The notes beneath the pieces are model-generated. The model searched no databases and had not been told where the DNA came from. It worked only from the letters and a program-made list of their open reading frames with translations. Below, piece by piece: positions 1 through 9,685 of a stretch of DNA of 24,118 nucleotides (position 1 is the first letter of the stretch; the number at the start of each line of letters is the position of its first letter). The stretch is from Pseudomonadota bacterium (GTDB lineage Bacteria; Pseudomonadota; Alphaproteobacteria; Rhodospirillales; 2-02-FULL-58-16), in assembly GCA_022567015.1 (NCBI GenBank), contig JADFHR010000010.1, positions 1 through 24,118 of the forward strand, written 5' to 3'. The translations under genes and the position numbers were made by a program.

Positions 1-441
1 CACCGCCATGATCACCAGCACGCAATCGGCCCCCAGCGCCCGGGATTCGACGATCTGGTAGGGATCGAACAGGAAGTCCTTGCGCAGGACGGGCAATCGG
101 GTCGCGGCGCGGGCGGTGATCAGGAACCCGTCCGCGCCCTGGAAGTAGGGCTCGTCGGTGAGCACGGAAACGCACGCGGCGCCGCCGGCCTCGAAGGCCC
201 CGGCCAGGGCCGCGGGATCGAAGTCGGCGCGCAGCAGGCCCCGGGACGGCGAGGCCCGCTTGATCTCGGCGATCAGGCCGTAGCCGCCGGCACGGACGGC
301 CGCCGCCAGGCGGTCGGCGAAACCGCGCACCGGCGGAGCCTTCTCGGCGGCCGCCGTGACGGCGCCCAGGGCACGGCGCTGTTTGTTGCGTGAGACGTGT
401 TCGCGCTTGTCGGCCAGGATGCGCGCCAGGATGTCGCTCAT
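1..441 (-). CDS. trpC: Indole-3-glycerol phosphate synthase, N-terminal part (runs off the left edge)
   Basis: The reading frame runs from ATG at 441-439 to the window edge without a stop, giving 147 codons of a roughly 265-residue family. TrpC closes the ring of carboxyphenylamino-deoxyribulose phosphate to indole-3-glycerol phosphate in cytoplasmic tryptophan synthesis. Visible family motifs are the N-terminal ILARILADKREHV segment, AEIKRASPSRGLLR (with the substrate-binding Lys), GGAACVSVLTDEPYFQG and LPVLRKDFLFDPYQI, followed by RALGADCVLVIMAV. The start codon overlaps the trpD stop as ATGA, so translation is probably coupled. The order trpG-trpD-trpC is normal for alphaproteobacteria. 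The identification is firm; only the C-terminal half is missing. Confidence 0.96.
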   Translation of the reverse strand, partial: MSDILARILADKREHVSRNKQRRALGAVTAAAEKAPPVRGFADRLAAAVRAGGYGLIAEIKRASPSRGLLRADFDPAALAGAFEAGGAACVSVLTDEPYFQGADGFLITARAATRLPVLRKDFLFDPYQIVESRALGADCVLVIMAV

Positions 442-1505
442 GGGGAAGCGCCTTCGTCTCCGGCGGGCCCTGAATTGGTGATGGCCACCAGTTTTTCCAG
501 GGCCGCCCGCGCCTTGCCGCCGTCGATGGCCGCCGCCGCCAGGGCCGCGCCGTCCTTCAGGGTACCGGCCTTGCCGGCGACGATGAGGGCGGCGGCGGCG
601 TTATAGAGCACCACGTCGCGGAAGGGCCCGGGCTCGCCGTCCAGCATCGCCCGCATGGCCGCCGCGTTGGTCCCGGGGTCGCCGCCCTTGAGGTCCTCGG
701 GGGCGGCGCGGGAAAGGCCGGCGTCCTCGGGCGTCACCTCGAAGGACGACACCTGGCCGTCCGCGAGCTCGGCCACATAGGACACGTCCGTGGTCGTCAG
801 TTCGTCCAGGCCGTCGGCGCCGTGCACCACCCAGGCCCGCTCGCTGCCCAGATTGCCCAGCACCCGCGCCATGGGCTCGATCCAGTGGCGGGCGAAGACG
901 CCGGTGAACTGGCGCTTGACCCCCGCCGGGTTGGACAGGGGCCCGAGCAGGTTGAAGATCGTGCGCGTGCCCATCTCGATGCGCGGCCCGCCCACGTGGC
1001 GCATGGCGCCGTGGTGGCGGGGCGCCATCAGGAACCCGATGCCGGCCTCCCACAGGGCCTTTTTCACCAGCCCCATGTCGGCGTCGATATTGACCCCCAG
1101 CGCCGCCAGCACGTCGGCGGCGCCGCACCGGGAAGACAGCGCCCTGTTGCCGTGCTTGGCGACGGGCACGCCGGCGCCGGCCACCACCAGCGCGGCGCCG
1201 GTGGAGATGTTGAACGTGCCCGAGGCGTCGCCGCCGGTGCCGACCACGTCGATGGCGCCGGCGGGGGCCTCCATGTGGAGCGCCTTGGCGCGCATGGTGC
1301 GCACGGCGCCGGTGATCTCTTCCACGGTCTCTCCGCGCACCCTGAGGGCCATCAGGAAGGCGCCGATCTGGGCCGGCGTGGCGTCGCCCGACATGATGAT
1401 GTCGAAGGCGGCCTCGGCCTCGTCGGCGTCCAGGCGGCCGCCGTCCGCCAGCTTCGCCAGCACCGGCTTCATGTCCTGGTTGGCGTCCTTGGGAGACCCG
1501 GTCAT
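438..1505 (-). CDS. trpD: Anthranilate phosphoribosyltransferase
   Basis: This 355-residue protein transfers phosphoribose from PRPP to anthranilate, the second step of tryptophan synthesis. It shows the helical N-terminal domain (LADGGRLDADEAEAAFDIIM), then the PRPP-binding glycine loop VGTGGDASGTFNIST, the KHGNRALSSRCGAADVLAALG motif, the anthranilate-site segment APRHHGAMRHVGGPR and RTIFNLLGPLSNPAG. Length matches the family. The start ATG (1505-1503) overlaps the trpG stop by four bases and its stop overlaps the trpC start in the same way, so trpG, trpD and trpC form one tightly coupled operon. Nothing appears broken. Confidence 0.97.
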   Translation of the reverse strand: MTGSPKDANQDMKPVLAKLADGGRLDADEAEAAFDIIMSGDATPAQIGAFLMALRVRGETVEEITGAVRTMRAKALHMEAPAGAIDVVGTGGDASGTFNISTGAALVVAGAGVPVAKHGNRALSSRCGAADVLAALGVNIDADMGLVKKALWEAGIGFLMAPRHHGAMRHVGGPRIEMGTRTIFNLLGPLSNPAGVKRQFTGVFARHWIEPMARVLGNLGSERAWVVHGADGLDELTTTDVSYVAELADGQVSSFEVTPEDAGLSRAAPEDLKGGDPGTNAAAMRAMLDGEPGPFRDVVLYNAAAALIVAGKAGTLKDGAALAAAAIDGGKARAALEKLVAITNSGPAGDEGASP

Positions 1506-2089
1506 GCCGCCATGTTTCCCCGCGCCGCCATGTCGAGGAAATTCCTGAGCAACCGGTGGCCGTGCTCCGACGCGATGCTTTCGGGGTGGAACTGGACGCC
1601 GTGGATGGGCATTTCCCGGTGGGCCAGGCCCTGGATGACGCCGTCGTCGCTGTCCGCCGTCACCCGCAGGCAGTCCGGCAGGCCGTCACGGGCCACCACC
1701 AGGGAATGATAGCGCGTCGCCGTGAAGGGGCTGGGAATGCCCTCGAACACGCCGCCGCCCCGGTGGCGGATGGGGCTGACCTTGCCGTGCATGGGCTTGG
1801 GCCCGCGCACCACGCGGCCGCCGAAGGCCTGGCCGATGCACTGGTGGCCCAGGCAGACGCCGAGGATGGGGATGCGTCCGGCGGCCTTGGCGATCAGCTC
1901 CAGGCAGATGCCGGCGCGGTCGGGATCGCAGGGGCCCGGCGAGAGGACGATTCCCTCGGGTTCCAGGGCCATCGCCTCGTCGGCGCCGAGGGCGTCGTTG
2001 CGCCTCACCTCGACCCCGGCGCCGAGCTCGCCCAGGTAGTGGCGCAGGTTGTAGGTAAAGCTGTCGTAATTGTCGATTAAGAGAAACAT
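1502..2089 (-). CDS. trpG: Anthranilate synthase component II (glutamine amidotransferase)
   Basis: This 195-residue class I glutamine amidotransferase supplies ammonia to TrpE for anthranilate formation. It opens with MFLLIDNYDSFTYNL, has the oxyanion region VLSPGPCDPD, the nucleophile elbow GVCLGHQ with Cys79, and the catalytic His-Glu pair in QFHPES near the C-terminus. It is the first gene of the trpGDC operon. Its usual partner trpE is 6 kb away (8158-9663) on the same strand, so trpG needs its own promoter here; I see no convincing promoter or strong ribosome site upstream. A dual role with folate synthesis (PabA) is possible for such proteins, but the trpDC linkage favours TrpG. Confidence 0.96.
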   Translation of the reverse strand: MFLLIDNYDSFTYNLRHYLGELGAGVEVRRNDALGADEAMALEPEGIVLSPGPCDPDRAGICLELIAKAAGRIPILGVCLGHQCIGQAFGGRVVRGPKPMHGKVSPIRHRGGGVFEGIPSPFTATRYHSLVVARDGLPDCLRVTADSDDGVIQGLAHREMPIHGVQFHPESIASEHGHRLLRNFLDMAARGNMAA

Positions 2090-2392
2090 TTCAACACGCT
2101 AAGTCCGCGTTCCTCAACCTGGATGTGAAAACGGCTGGCCCATGGCCCGCCCCGCCCGGGCCGCGCACCGGGGAACGGGCCGGAATCATGCAGTGCGGCC
2201 CCGCCAGCGTCAAGTGCGGCCCGCCCGCGCCGCCGGCCCCGAAACCCCTTGACCTTCCAGTCACTGGAAGGTCCATACTGCGCTCCATGGACGGATAACC
2301 GGAAGGTCGGGCCCGTTTTCGCCTGCGGCCGGACATCGTTGGGAAAAGGGCGTTCTTTACGTCCATACGGCCCCAAAGGGAAGGAGGAAACC
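2090..2392. other. Divergent intergenic region between trpG and the copper operon
   Basis: About 300 bases without a convincing gene. The left part lies upstream of minus-strand trpG; a poor -35-like TTGAGG is visible on the minus strand but no good -10. The right part holds the CueR-type promoter at 2249-2279 and the 5' leader of the copper operon, ending with a strong Shine-Dalgarno AAGGAGG at 2381-2387. Reading frames crossing the region are open only because of the high GC content. Confidence 0.6.
2249..2279 (+). promoter_or_regulatory. CueR/MerR-type copper-inducible promoter and operator
   Basis: A -35 hexamer TTGACC (2249-2254) and a -10-like CATACT (2274-2279) are separated by 19 bp, the over-long spacer typical of MerR-family promoters. 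The spacer and end of the -35 contain a perfect inverted repeat GACCTTCCAGT-C-ACTGGAAGGTC (2251-2273). The ACCTTCC...GGAAGGT arms match the known CueR operators of copA and cueO promoters. The promoter points at the His/Met-rich protein, copA and cueR, so CueR probably untwists this promoter when it binds Cu(I). It is the only such site seen in the window. Confidence 0.93.
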
Positions 2393-2962
2393 ATGAGACA
2401 CGGAAGAATTGCCGGTGCCGCGTTTGTCGCCGGCGCCATCCTCGCCGCCGCCGCGTTGACCAGCACGCCCGCGACGGCCCACGAGCGCGGCGGCCACGGC
2501 ACCGGGATGATAAGCCCCGGCATGGGGCACGGCTACGGCATGATGGGCCACGGCATGAGCCAGGGCCACGGCATGAGCCAGGGCCACGGCATGAGCCAGG
2601 GCCACGGCATGAGCCAGGGCCACGGCATGAGCCAGGGCCACGGCATGAGCCAGGGCCACGGCATGATGGGACAAGGCCACGGCAAGGGCCATGGCTACGG
2701 CATGATGGGCCGGGGCGGGAAGTCGGGCTGCGGCCCGGGGGCGATGGGCGGCTCGCCGGTGGACAAGGAGCTCAGCGTCGAGGACGTCACCAAGATCCTC
2801 GAAGGCCGCCTGGCGTGGCGCGGCAACGACCGGCTGAAGGTGGGCAAGGTGGAGGAGAAGGACGAAAACACGATCATCGCCGAGATCGTCACCGTCGACG
2901 ATTCCCTGGTCAAGCGGGTGGAGTTCGACCGCAAGACCGGACGGCATCGACGGATCCGTTAA
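2393..2962 (+). CDS. Secreted His/Met-rich repeat protein, probable periplasmic copper binder
   Basis: I choose ATG 2393 because AAGGAGG lies at 2381-2387 and because a signal peptide starts there: a basic N-region (MRHGR), a hydrophobic core (AGAAFVAGAILAAAALTS) and ATAHE as the likely cleavage region. The mature protein has a Gly/His/Met-rich segment with six exact GHGMSQ hexapeptides, flanked by GYGMMGHGM-type variants. A charged C-terminal domain of about 65 residues follows (LSVEDVTKILEGRLAWRGN, then a beta-rich segment ending near RVEFDRKTGRHRR). His and Met spacing is suitable for binding Cu(I)/Cu(II). It is first behind the CueR-type promoter and precedes copA, so it may buffer periplasmic copper. 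I do not recognise a named family for the C-terminal domain; the role is inferred from context and composition. Confidence 0.85.
   Translation: MRHGRIAGAAFVAGAILAAAALTSTPATAHERGGHGTGMISPGMGHGYGMMGHGMSQGHGMSQGHGMSQGHGMSQGHGMSQGHGMSQGHGMMGQGHGKGHGYGMMGRGGKSGCGPGAMGGSPVDKELSVEDVTKILEGRLAWRGNDRLKVGKVEEKDENTIIAEIVTVDDSLVKRVEFDRKTGRHRRIR
2549..2656 (+). repeat. Six tandem 18-bp repeats encoding GHGMSQ
   Basis: Six consecutive units of CACGGCATGAGCCAGGGC occur with no base differences between copies, in frame inside the secreted His/Met-rich protein. The lack of even synonymous variation suggests recent expansion, so copy number probably varies between strains. Degenerate partial units (GHGMMGQ, GHGKGHG) follow. 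Confidence 0.95.
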
Positions 2963-3085
2963 CCACCGGCGCGGTTCCCGCCCCGGCTCCGGCGCCGGCG
3001 GAATGGACGGAAACCTTGGACAGGCGGCGCCATCCGCGAGCGCCGGGCCGGCAGGGCAATGGCTGAATCTGGAGAAGGCACGATC

Positions 3086-5539
<2,454 letters not shown>

Positions 5540-5576
5540 GCGCCCGGCGTGCGGGGCGACCACACGGGAGATACCC

Positions 5577-5966
5577 ATGAACATCGGAAACGCGGCGGAA
5601 GAGAGCGGCGTTCCCGCCAAGACCATCCGCTATTACGAAAGCATCGGCCTCATTCCGCCGGCGATGCGCGCCGGCAACGGCTACCGCAACTACGACCGCG
5701 CGGACGTGGAGACCCTGCGCTTCATCCAGCGCTCCCGCCGGCTCGGCTTCTCGGTGAAGGACGTGGGCGGTCTGCTGGGGTTGTGGTGGGACACGCACCG
5801 GGCCAGCGCCGACGTCAAGGCGTTGGCGCTGCGTCACATCGAGGAGGTGGACCGGCGCATCGCCGAGCTGGAAAGCATCCGCCGCACCCTGATCGACCTC
5901 ACCGACCGCTGCCACGGCGACGACCGGCCCGAATGCCCGATCCTCGAGGACCTGGCCCACGGCTAG
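5577..5966 (+). CDS. cueR: Cu(I)-responsive MerR-family regulator CueR
   Basis: This 129-residue activator opens with a MerR winged-helix DNA-binding domain (MNIGNAAEESGVPAKTIRYYESIGLI, then GYRNYDRADVETLRFIQRSRRLGFSV), followed by a dimerisation helix and a C-terminal metal-binding loop. Residue numbering matches E. coli CueR closely: Ser77 (the mark of monovalent-metal sensors) and Cys112/Cys120 in C-HGDDRPE-C. This supports Cu(I)/Ag(I) sensing rather than Zn, Hg or Pb. The start ATG is preceded by ACGGGAG (5564-5570) and lies 37 bases after the copA stop, so it is probably co-transcribed with copA from the palindromic promoter at 2249. It would then control its own expression. Confidence 0.95.
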   Translation: MNIGNAAEESGVPAKTIRYYESIGLIPPAMRAGNGYRNYDRADVETLRFIQRSRRLGFSVKDVGGLLGLWWDTHRASADVKALALRHIEEVDRRIAELESIRRTLIDLTDRCHGDDRPECPILEDLAHG

Positions 5967-5995
5967 GGCGGCTCCTATCCGCTTCCGCTGCGCGC

Positions 5996-6394
5996 TTAAC
6001 GCCTCTGAATACGGTGTTTGAACCACTCGGCCACGCCATCGAAGTCGAGCCTGTGTTCAACGACGTCAAGGATCATTTTCTCTACATCGTTGTTTAATTC
6101 CTCTTGCGAATCAGCCGTCAGGTGATAGCCGCTCCTCAGCAAAAGAGTGTTCATCATAAATAGGGCGGTGCGCTTGTTCCCATCTACAAATCCGTGATTA
6201 CACGCCAAGGACTGGACAAGCGCCGCAGCCTTTTTCGCGATCGGGCGGTAATAACCTGAATATGGCCTGGCGATTGCGGATTCGATTAACCCGAGATCGC
6301 GGATACCGGGGTGTCCGCCAAATTGAAGCGCCCTGTGATGGGCCTCCAAGGCGTCGCCTAACGTGACTCGGTAATGGCGCCTATTTTTTTGCAA
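5996..6394 (-). CDS. doc: Doc-type (Fic fold) toxin of a toxin-antitoxin pair
   Basis: A 132-residue death-on-curing family protein. The central signature HGFVDGNKRTALF is the Doc form of the Fic active site (HxFx[D/N]xNKR), and FGGHPGIRDLGLIESAIARP near the N-terminus is characteristic of the family. Doc proteins phosphorylate elongation factor Tu and stop translation; that activity is inferred here. The start is probably TTG 6394-6392: the in-frame codons just upstream include a TAA, so no earlier start exists. The gene overlaps the 3' end of the upstream antitoxin gene by 14 bases, typical of toxin-antitoxin coupling. Base composition is clearly lower in G+C than the neighbours (31 of 60 in the line starting at 6121), suggesting transfer. 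Confidence 0.92.
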   Translation of the reverse strand: MQKNRRHYRVTLGDALEAHHRALQFGGHPGIRDLGLIESAIARPYSGYYRPIAKKAAALVQSLACNHGFVDGNKRTALFMMNTLLLRSGYHLTADSQEELNNDVEKMILDVVEHRLDFDGVAEWFKHRIQRR

Positions 6395-6599
6395 GACGGC
6401 TTAGCGCATGGGAAAACATGGCCTCGGTTTCATCCATCGCCTTTGCCGATGCGGTCGTTATGCGAACTTTCCGCAAGGATTTATTACCACTCACGAACCG
6501 CGTGCCGCTATCCGAATCCTTGATGCGGACTCGTTTAGCCGTGTACTGGCCGCCCTTAGGCGCTTTGCGCCCGCGCTTATGCGTATCTGTCTTGGCCAT
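6381..6599 (-). CDS. Putative antitoxin partner of the Doc-type toxin
   Basis: This 72-residue, strongly basic protein (MAKTDTHKRGRKAPKGG...) ends in a predicted helix (ASAKAMDETEAMFSHALSRLAKK). It lies directly upstream of the Doc-type toxin with a 14-base overlap, the normal antitoxin position. I do not recognise it as Phd, AbrB, RelB or another common antitoxin family. The middle part (YTAKRVRIKDSDSGTRFVSGNKSLRKVRITTA) looks beta-rich. In Phd-Doc the antitoxin C-terminus neutralises Doc, and the C-terminal helix here may do the same. The start chosen is ATG 6599-6597. A longer form from GTG 6713 would run through the inverted repeat at 6673-6697 and is less likely. The antitoxin role is inferred from position only. 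Confidence 0.7.
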   Translation of the reverse strand: MAKTDTHKRGRKAPKGGQYTAKRVRIKDSDSGTRFVSGNKSLRKVRITTASAKAMDETEAMFSHALSRLAKK

Positions 6600-6901
6600 T
6601 GTATCTCGACTTCGCGTTACCTTCTTCGCCCGGCCATTGGCTTTCGGTAGATCTGACTGCGCCCAAGCCCGAAACATCCGCCTACATGGCGGATGTTCGT
6701 TTAACTGTATCACCTATTGAAGGCGATATAAAACGCCTGGATTTACAATTTCACGCCATTCAATACCACTCGCAAGTCCACGAGCGGCGGTGAGACAGGG
6801 CGTCGGCAGGGCGGCCATTGACGGCGTCTTGTACCTGGGATAGGGCTTCGCCCCGTAAACCGTAACGCCAAACGCTCCGGTTGGCGCGGGAGTAGGGGCA
6901 G
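6600..6901. other. Divergent intergenic region between antitoxin and deacetylase genes
   Basis: About 300 bases with no convincing gene. The left half is lower in G+C and carries the inverted repeat at 6673-6697, plus AT-rich stretches (around 6721-6760) that could hold the minus-strand promoter of the toxin-antitoxin pair. Composition returns to high G+C from about 6780, which probably marks the edge of the acquired segment. A small inverted repeat CGCCAA...TTGGCG (6866-6886) lies just before the deacetylase start. Confidence 0.5.
6673..6697. promoter_or_regulatory. Inverted repeat upstream of the toxin-antitoxin pair, candidate operator
   Basis: AACATCCGCC (6673-6682) and its exact reverse complement GGCGGATGTT (6688-6697) flank five bases, TACAT. 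The repeat is 74 bases upstream of the antitoxin start on the minus strand. Toxin-antitoxin operons are commonly repressed by the antitoxin or complex at such palindromes. The operator role is inference. Confidence 0.5.
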
Positions 6902-8095
6902 GTGAGACAACGAGGCGGCGGCGCCGGCAAGCGGTCCAAGAGGACAGCCCGCGAAAAGCGAGGGTTCCGGCCCAATCCCCGCCGCCAGCTCGTGTACGCC
7001 CTGGTCACCCTGGCCGCCCTCCTGGGCGGGTACGCATTAGGCATCGTGCTGAAGAAGGCGGACCTCTGGCCGGGGGACCGGCCGGCCGGCACCGCGGCCC
7101 TGGAAACCGCGCCGAAAGGGGCCCGGCCCTGGTACCGCTCCCAGCCGCCGCCGCCGACCTTTATCACGATTCCCGACGCGCCCCTGTTCCCCGAGCCCAC
7201 CGGCGAGCCGGCGGACGAACCCGTGCGCGCCTACGAGGAAGCCCTGCCCGGGGACGTCTACGTGGCGCCGGCGCGGCCGCCGGAAGGGGGCGCCGGTCAG
7301 CATTTCGGCGGACCGGCGGTCTCCGGCCCGCCGCCGGCGGCGCGCCAGCCGCCCGGTGAGCCCGGGGCACTCCGGCCGTGGCGGCGCTTCGCCGCGTTGG
7401 CACCGGAAACCGGCGGCCGTCCGATGATCGCCCTGGTCATCGACGACATGGGCGTGGACAGGAAACGCTCGGCCCGGGTCATCGGTTTCAAGGGGCCGCT
7501 GACGCTCTCGTTCCTCGCCTACGCCGACGATCTGGACACCCAGACGGCGGCCGCCGCGGCCGCCGGCCACGAACTCCTCGTGCACGTGTCCATGGAACCC
7601 GACAGCGCCACCCTGGACCCCGGGCCGCACGTCCTGATGAGCGGCCTCGGCGCGGACGAGTTGCGCCGCCGCCTGCGCTGGGGCCTGTCCCGGTTCGAGG
7701 CCTACGTCGGCATCAACAACCACATGGGCAGCCGGTTCACCGCCGATGCCGCCGGCATGACGGTGGTCATGGAGGAGCTCAAGAGCCGGGGCCTGCTTTT
7801 TTTGGATTCCCGCACCACCGACAGGACCGTGGCGGCGGCCCTGGCCCGGCGTGCCGGCGTGCCCTTCGTCGAGCGCAACATCTTCCTCGATCACGTCGAC
7901 GACGTGGCGACGGTCCGGGGCCGCCTGGCCGAACTGGAGCGCCTGGCCCGGCAAAACGGGTTCGCCGTCGCCATCGGCCACCCCCGGGAGGCCACCCTGA
8001 CGGCGCTTTCGGCGTGGCTCGAAGAGGTGGAGGGCAGGGGGTTCGTGCTGGTGCCGCTGACCGCCGTCGTCGACCTGGCCCGGCCGTCCGGGTGA
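6902..8095 (+). CDS. Membrane-anchored divergent polysaccharide deacetylase family protein (YibQ/DUF610)
   Basis: A 397-residue protein with a basic N-terminus, one membrane anchor (about residues 29-50, LVYALVTLAALLGGYALGIVL), a Pro/Ala-rich periplasmic linker to about residue 170, and a C-terminal domain of the divergent polysaccharide deacetylase family. Family motifs are MIALVIDDMGVD (about 175), GPLTLSFLAYADD, HELLVHVSMEP, NNHMGSRFT (about 273), LFLDSRTT and VAIGHPREATL (about 358). The start is GTG 6902 with GGGAG at 6888-6892. These proteins are linked to cell-envelope or peptidoglycan metabolism, but their substrate is not established. In many alphaproteobacteria the gene follows an envC/ctpA pair; here it stands alone between a toxin-antitoxin pair and trpE. 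It converges on trpE with 62 bases between stops. Confidence 0.9.
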   Translation: MRQRGGGAGKRSKRTAREKRGFRPNPRRQLVYALVTLAALLGGYALGIVLKKADLWPGDRPAGTAALETAPKGARPWYRSQPPPPTFITIPDAPLFPEPTGEPADEPVRAYEEALPGDVYVAPARPPEGGAGQHFGGPAVSGPPPAARQPPGEPGALRPWRRFAALAPETGGRPMIALVIDDMGVDRKRSARVIGFKGPLTLSFLAYADDLDTQTAAAAAAGHELLVHVSMEPDSATLDPGPHVLMSGLGADELRRRLRWGLSRFEAYVGINNHMGSRFTADAAGMTVVMEELKSRGLLFLDSRTTDRTVAAALARRAGVPFVERNIFLDHVDDVATVRGRLAELERLARQNGFAVAIGHPREATLTALSAWLEEVEGRGFVLVPLTAVVDLARPSG

Positions 8096-8157
8096 CAGGG
8101 GCGCTCAAGGCTCTCGAAAGTTTCTACTAGTAGATAACCCGGGGGTTCCGGATTTCG

Positions 8158-9663
8158 TCAGCCCCCGGCGGCGGACCGCACCGCCTCCTGGGCGGCGCGG
8201 ATCAGGGCCAGGGCCTTGTTGCGGCTTTCCTGGTACTCGGATTCCGGGTCGCTGTCGGCGACGATGCCGCCGCCGGCCTGGACGAACATGGTCCCGTCCT
8301 TGACCACCGCCGTGCGCAGCGCGATGCAGGTGTCCATCTCCCCGTTGGCGCCGAAATAGCCGATGCAGCCGGCATAGATGCCCCGGCGCTCGGATTCCAG
8401 CTCGTCGATGATCTCCATGGCCCGCACCTTGGGCGCCCCGGAGACGGTGCCCGCCGGGAAGCCGGCGAGCAGGGCGTCCATGGCGTCGAACCGGGGATCG
8501 AGATCGCCTTCCACGTTGGAGACGATGTGCATGACGTGGGAGTAGTACTCGATGGCCATCCGCTGCGTCACCTTGACCGAGCCCACCGTGGCCACCCGGC
8601 CCACGTCGTTGCGCCCCAGGTCGAGCAGCATCAGGTGTTCGGCCAGCTCCTTGGGGTCGGCGAGAAGCTCGTCGGCCAGGGCCTTGTCCTCTTCGGCGGT
8701 GGCGCCGCGCGGACGGGTGCCGGCGATGGGGCGGATGGTCACCTTGCCGCCGCGCACGCGGACCAGGATCTCGGGGCTGGAGCCGACCACGGCGAAGGCG
8801 CCGAAATCGAGGAAAAACAGGAACGGCGACGGGTTGAGCCGTCTCAGCGCCCTGTACAGGGCGAACGGGGGCAGGGTGAAGGGCACCTGGAAGCGCTGGG
8901 ACAGCACCACCTGCAGGACGTCGCCGGCGACGATGTACTCCTTCGCCGCCTTGACCATGTCATGAAAGGCCTGACGCTCCATGTTGGACCGGGGCTCGGC
9001 AGGGGCGGGCGTCCCGGACCCGGCGCCGCGCCCCTGCGGCGGGCTGCGCCCGAGGTCGGCGACCACCTCGGCGAGGCGCTCCCGCGCCCCGTCGAACGCC
9101 GCCCCGGCGTCCACCTTCCCGTCCGGCCACACCGGCGTGATCACCGCCACCGAGTCCTCGATGGTGTCGAAGACGGCGATCACCGTCGGCCTGAGGAAGA
9201 TGCCGTCGGGCGTCCCCAGCCGGTCGGGGTTGGGGTCGGGCAGCCGTTCCACCAGCCGCACCATGTCGTAGGCCATGTAGCCGACCAGGCCCGCCGCCAT
9301 GGGCGGCAGGCCCGCCGGCAGGTCGATGCGCGATTCGGCGACCACGGCGCGCAGGGACGCGATCGCGCCGGCCCCGGCGGGCTCGAACCCGTCGGCGTCG
9401 GCGAGGGCCCGGCGGTTGACCTCGGCGCGGTCGCCGAAGCAGCGCCAGACGAGGTCCGGCTTCATCCCGATGAACGAATAGCGCCCGCGGATGGCGCCGC
9501 CTTCGACGGATTCGAGAAGGAAACTGTTGGGCCGGCCCTCGGCCAGCTTGAGCATGGCCGAAACCGGCGTCTCCAGGTCGGCGACCAGGGTCGTCCACAC
9601 CACCTGCGGGCGCCCCGCCGCGTAGGCCGTCCGGAAGGCGGAAAAGTCGGGAAGGGTCTTCAT
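8158..9663 (-). CDS. trpE: Anthranilate synthase component I
   Basis: This 501-residue enzyme forms anthranilate from chorismate using ammonia from TrpG. The N-terminal domain contains FLLESVEGG, the LLES element of the tryptophan feedback site. The chorismate-binding domain has PIAGTRPRGATAEEDKALADELLADPKE, DLGRNDVGRVA, HIVSNVEGDLD, FPAGTVSGAPKVRAMEII and VQAGGGIVADSDPESEYQE. Length and order are normal. It starts 22 bases after the ppiD stop, so it is probably read from the ppiD promoter, with no room for a leader-peptide attenuator between the two. The TrpG partner is encoded 6 kb downstream on the same strand rather than adjacent. Confidence 0.97.
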   Translation of the reverse strand: MKTLPDFSAFRTAYAAGRPQVVWTTLVADLETPVSAMLKLAEGRPNSFLLESVEGGAIRGRYSFIGMKPDLVWRCFGDRAEVNRRALADADGFEPAGAGAIASLRAVVAESRIDLPAGLPPMAAGLVGYMAYDMVRLVERLPDPNPDRLGTPDGIFLRPTVIAVFDTIEDSVAVITPVWPDGKVDAGAAFDGARERLAEVVADLGRSPPQGRGAGSGTPAPAEPRSNMERQAFHDMVKAAKEYIVAGDVLQVVLSQRFQVPFTLPPFALYRALRRLNPSPFLFFLDFGAFAVVGSSPEILVRVRGGKVTIRPIAGTRPRGATAEEDKALADELLADPKELAEHLMLLDLGRNDVGRVATVGSVKVTQRMAIEYYSHVMHIVSNVEGDLDPRFDAMDALLAGFPAGTVSGAPKVRAMEIIDELESERRGIYAGCIGYFGANGEMDTCIALRTAVVKDGTMFVQAGGGIVADSDPESEYQESRNKALALIRAAQEAVRSAAGG

Positions 9664-9685
9664 CCGTTGGGGCCGGCGCGACCGT

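Noticed and set aside
2549..2656. Tandem repeats considered as a CRISPR-like array
   Set aside because: The 18-bp units are directly adjacent without spacers and encode GHGMSQ in frame, so they are a coding minisatellite.
6381..6713. Longer antitoxin starting at GTG 6713
   Set aside because: The extra 38 residues look unlike a conserved domain, cross the inverted repeat at 6673-6697, and the ATG at 6599 gives a typical antitoxin length.
8123..8134. 12-bp palindrome TCTACTAGTAGA between the deacetylase and trpE stops
   Set aside because: It is short, has no loop suited to a terminator and no T-run; recombination-site or operator function cannot be supported.
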